64,000 bases of DNA from Arachis hypogaea (taxonomy: Eukaryota > Streptophyta > Magnoliopsida > Fabales > Fabaceae), in the NCBI RefSeq assembly GCF_003086295.3, contig NC_092044.1, positions 73,432,024 to 73,496,023 on the forward strand, written 5' to 3'. Shown here in pieces: positions 62,901-64,000 of the stretch. Within the stretch, counting starts at the first letter, position 1, and every line of letters starts with the position of its first letter. The notes under the pieces were generated by a model, which worked only from the letters and a program-made list of their open reading frames with translations, was not told where the DNA came from and searched no databases. A program made the translations under genes and the position numbers.

Positions 62901-62944
62901 GGGTCCATAGCTCATTAGAAGAGCATTGGACTGCACATCAAGAG
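62901..62944 (+). ncRNA. tRNA-Cys-like 5' half
   Basis: The sequence GGGTCCATAGCTCATTAG-AAGAGCATTGGACTGCAC-ATCAAGAG resembles the acceptor strand, D-arm and anticodon arm (GCA) of plant tRNA-Cys as I remember it. The T-arm and 3' end are missing; sequence resembling an element frame (EIPQGIHSPPHNYWEQL) follows instead. It is not a functional tRNA gene. Confidence 0.45.
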
Positions 62945-64000
62945 AGCATGAGGAATTCCCTCATCAAGAAATCCCTGAGATACCTCAGGGGATACATTCT
63001 CCTCCACACAATTATTGGGAGCAACTAAGGATAGGAGCACCAAAATCACTAGGGATCAAGCAACATAGGTAAGGAAGAGACATAGAGAAGCTCAAGAGCA
63101 CCTTTGGTTCTTCAAGAGGAAGACGCCAGCCACACTAAGGTGGACTCATTCCTTAATCTCCTTGTCTATTTATTTGTTGTTTTCGATTTTTATGCTTAAT
63201 GTTTGTTTATGTTTGTGTCTTTCCTACATGATCATTAGTATTTAGTAACTATGTCTTAAGGCTATGAATATATCCATAAATCCTTCATCTCTCTTAAATG
63301 AAAAATGTTTTAATACAAAAAGAACAAGAAGTACATGAGTTTCGAATTTATCCTTGAATTTAGTTTAATTATATTGATGTGGTGACAATACTTTTTGTTT
63401 TCTGAATAAATGCTTGAACAATGCATATTTTTGATCTTGTTGTTTATGAATGTTAAAACTGTTGGCTCTTGAAAGAATGATGAACAAAGATAAATGCTAT
63501 TGATAATCTAAAAAATCATGAAATTGATTCTTAAAGCAAGAAAAAGCAGTGAAAAGCAAAAGCTTGCGAAAAAGAAAATTTTGGCGAAAAAATAAATAGA
63601 AAGAAAAAGAAAAAGCAAGCAAAAAAAGCCAACAACCCTTAAAACCAAAAGGCAAGGGTAAAAAGGATCTAAGGCTTTGAGCATCAATGGATAGGGGGGC
63701 CCAAGGAAATAAAATCCAGGCCTAAGCGGCTAAATCAAGTTGTCCCTAACCATGTGCTTGTGGCATGCAGGTCCAAGTGAAAAGCTTGAGACTGAGTGGT
63801 TAAAGTCGTGATCCAAAGCAAAAAGAGTATGCTTAAGAACTCTGGACACCTCTAACTAGGGACTTTAGAAAAGCTGAGTCACAATCTGAAAAGGTTCACC
63901 CAGCTATGTGTCTGTGGCATTTATGTATCTGGTGGTAATACTGAAAAACAAAGTGCTTAGGGCCATGGCCAAGACTCATAAAAGTAGCTGTGTTCAAGAA
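62945..64000 (+). other. Internal non-coding region of the FIDEL-like element, to window end
   Basis: It has AT-rich segments and an A/G-rich stretch (63540-63660). The words CCATGTGCTTGTGGCATGCAG and CCAGCTATGTGTCTGTGGCAT form a diverged pair (63749-63769, 63899-63919). No open frame of note. Confidence 0.5.

Larger units (their letters stand above)
56208..64000 (+). mobile_element. FIDEL-like Ty3/gypsy retrotransposon, 5' part (continues beyond window)
   Basis: The layout is a 1.76-kb LTR, a tRNA-Asp primer site, a 1.67-kb AT-rich leader, gag, protease, a palindrome array and a long non-coding internal region. The LTR start and the internal sequence near 63720-64000 match what I remember of the abundant Arachis FIDEL-type family. 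No RT, RNase H or integrase motif appears in the 2 kb after the protease, so this is probably a non-autonomous derivative. The 3' LTR and target duplication lie outside the window. Confidence 0.8.

Overview
The window looks like a legume nuclear genome, most probably Arachis (wild diploid or cultivated peanut). I infer this from memory of two sequence families: the LTR beginning TGATGAGCGGATAATTTA, and the palindromes CTGGCGTT-N-AACGCCAG, both abundant in Arachis repeats. Genes have plant-style GT/AG introns in AT-rich intergenic DNA, and nothing prokaryotic is visible.

Layout. (1) 1-7.7 kb is the gene-bearing part. It holds the last two exons of an unrecognised plus-strand gene (14-594); a four-exon SWS1/ZSWIM7-type SWIM zinc-finger gene with a 22-nt micro-exon (2868-3798, +, 137 aa); and, convergent with it, a six-exon Yellow Stripe-Like metal-nicotianamine transporter (4238-7384, -, 679 aa). 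Both complete gene models are open, and their splice phases agree at every junction.
(2) 7.7-10.35 kb is AT-rich spacer. (3) 10.35-17.96 kb is an old, minus-strand Ty3/gypsy element of the Tat type: 3' LTR, an antisense gene, and an integrase/RNase H fragment. A Mutator-like foldback element with a 10-bp target duplication sits inside the antisense gene. (4) 18-22.2 kb is decayed repeat DNA. (5) 22.2-25.95 kb is a tandem array of pyrimidine-rich units split by a solo LTR with a perfect 5-bp duplication. (6) 26-34.8 kb is AT-rich, with a probable second solo LTR, a hAT-like fragment and a primer-site-like motif.
(7) 34.8-52.8 kb is occupied by Helitron-like copies in direct orientation. One was split by a young, complete 9.1-kb Tat-type LTR retrotransposon (38745-47830, duplication CAATC) whose genes are nevertheless heavily broken, and by a second insertion that itself carries a hAT-type MITE. 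(8) 52.8-56.2 kb holds SINE-like units and a hAT-type MITE. (9) 56.2-64.0 kb is the 5' part of a FIDEL-like Ty3/gypsy element: LTR, tRNA-Asp primer site, frameshifted gag, protease with a lost catalytic Asp, and then no reverse transcriptase up to the window end.

Two signals stand out. First, both Tat-type elements carry an opposite-strand gene with its own TATA box and a 5'-UTR intron donor at matching places, although the copies are strongly diverged. Second, the FIDEL-like element carries palindromes spaced almost exactly 31 bp apart, four in the LTR and nine in the internal region, which looks like a phased binding-site array. All calls come from reading the sequence; no database search was run.
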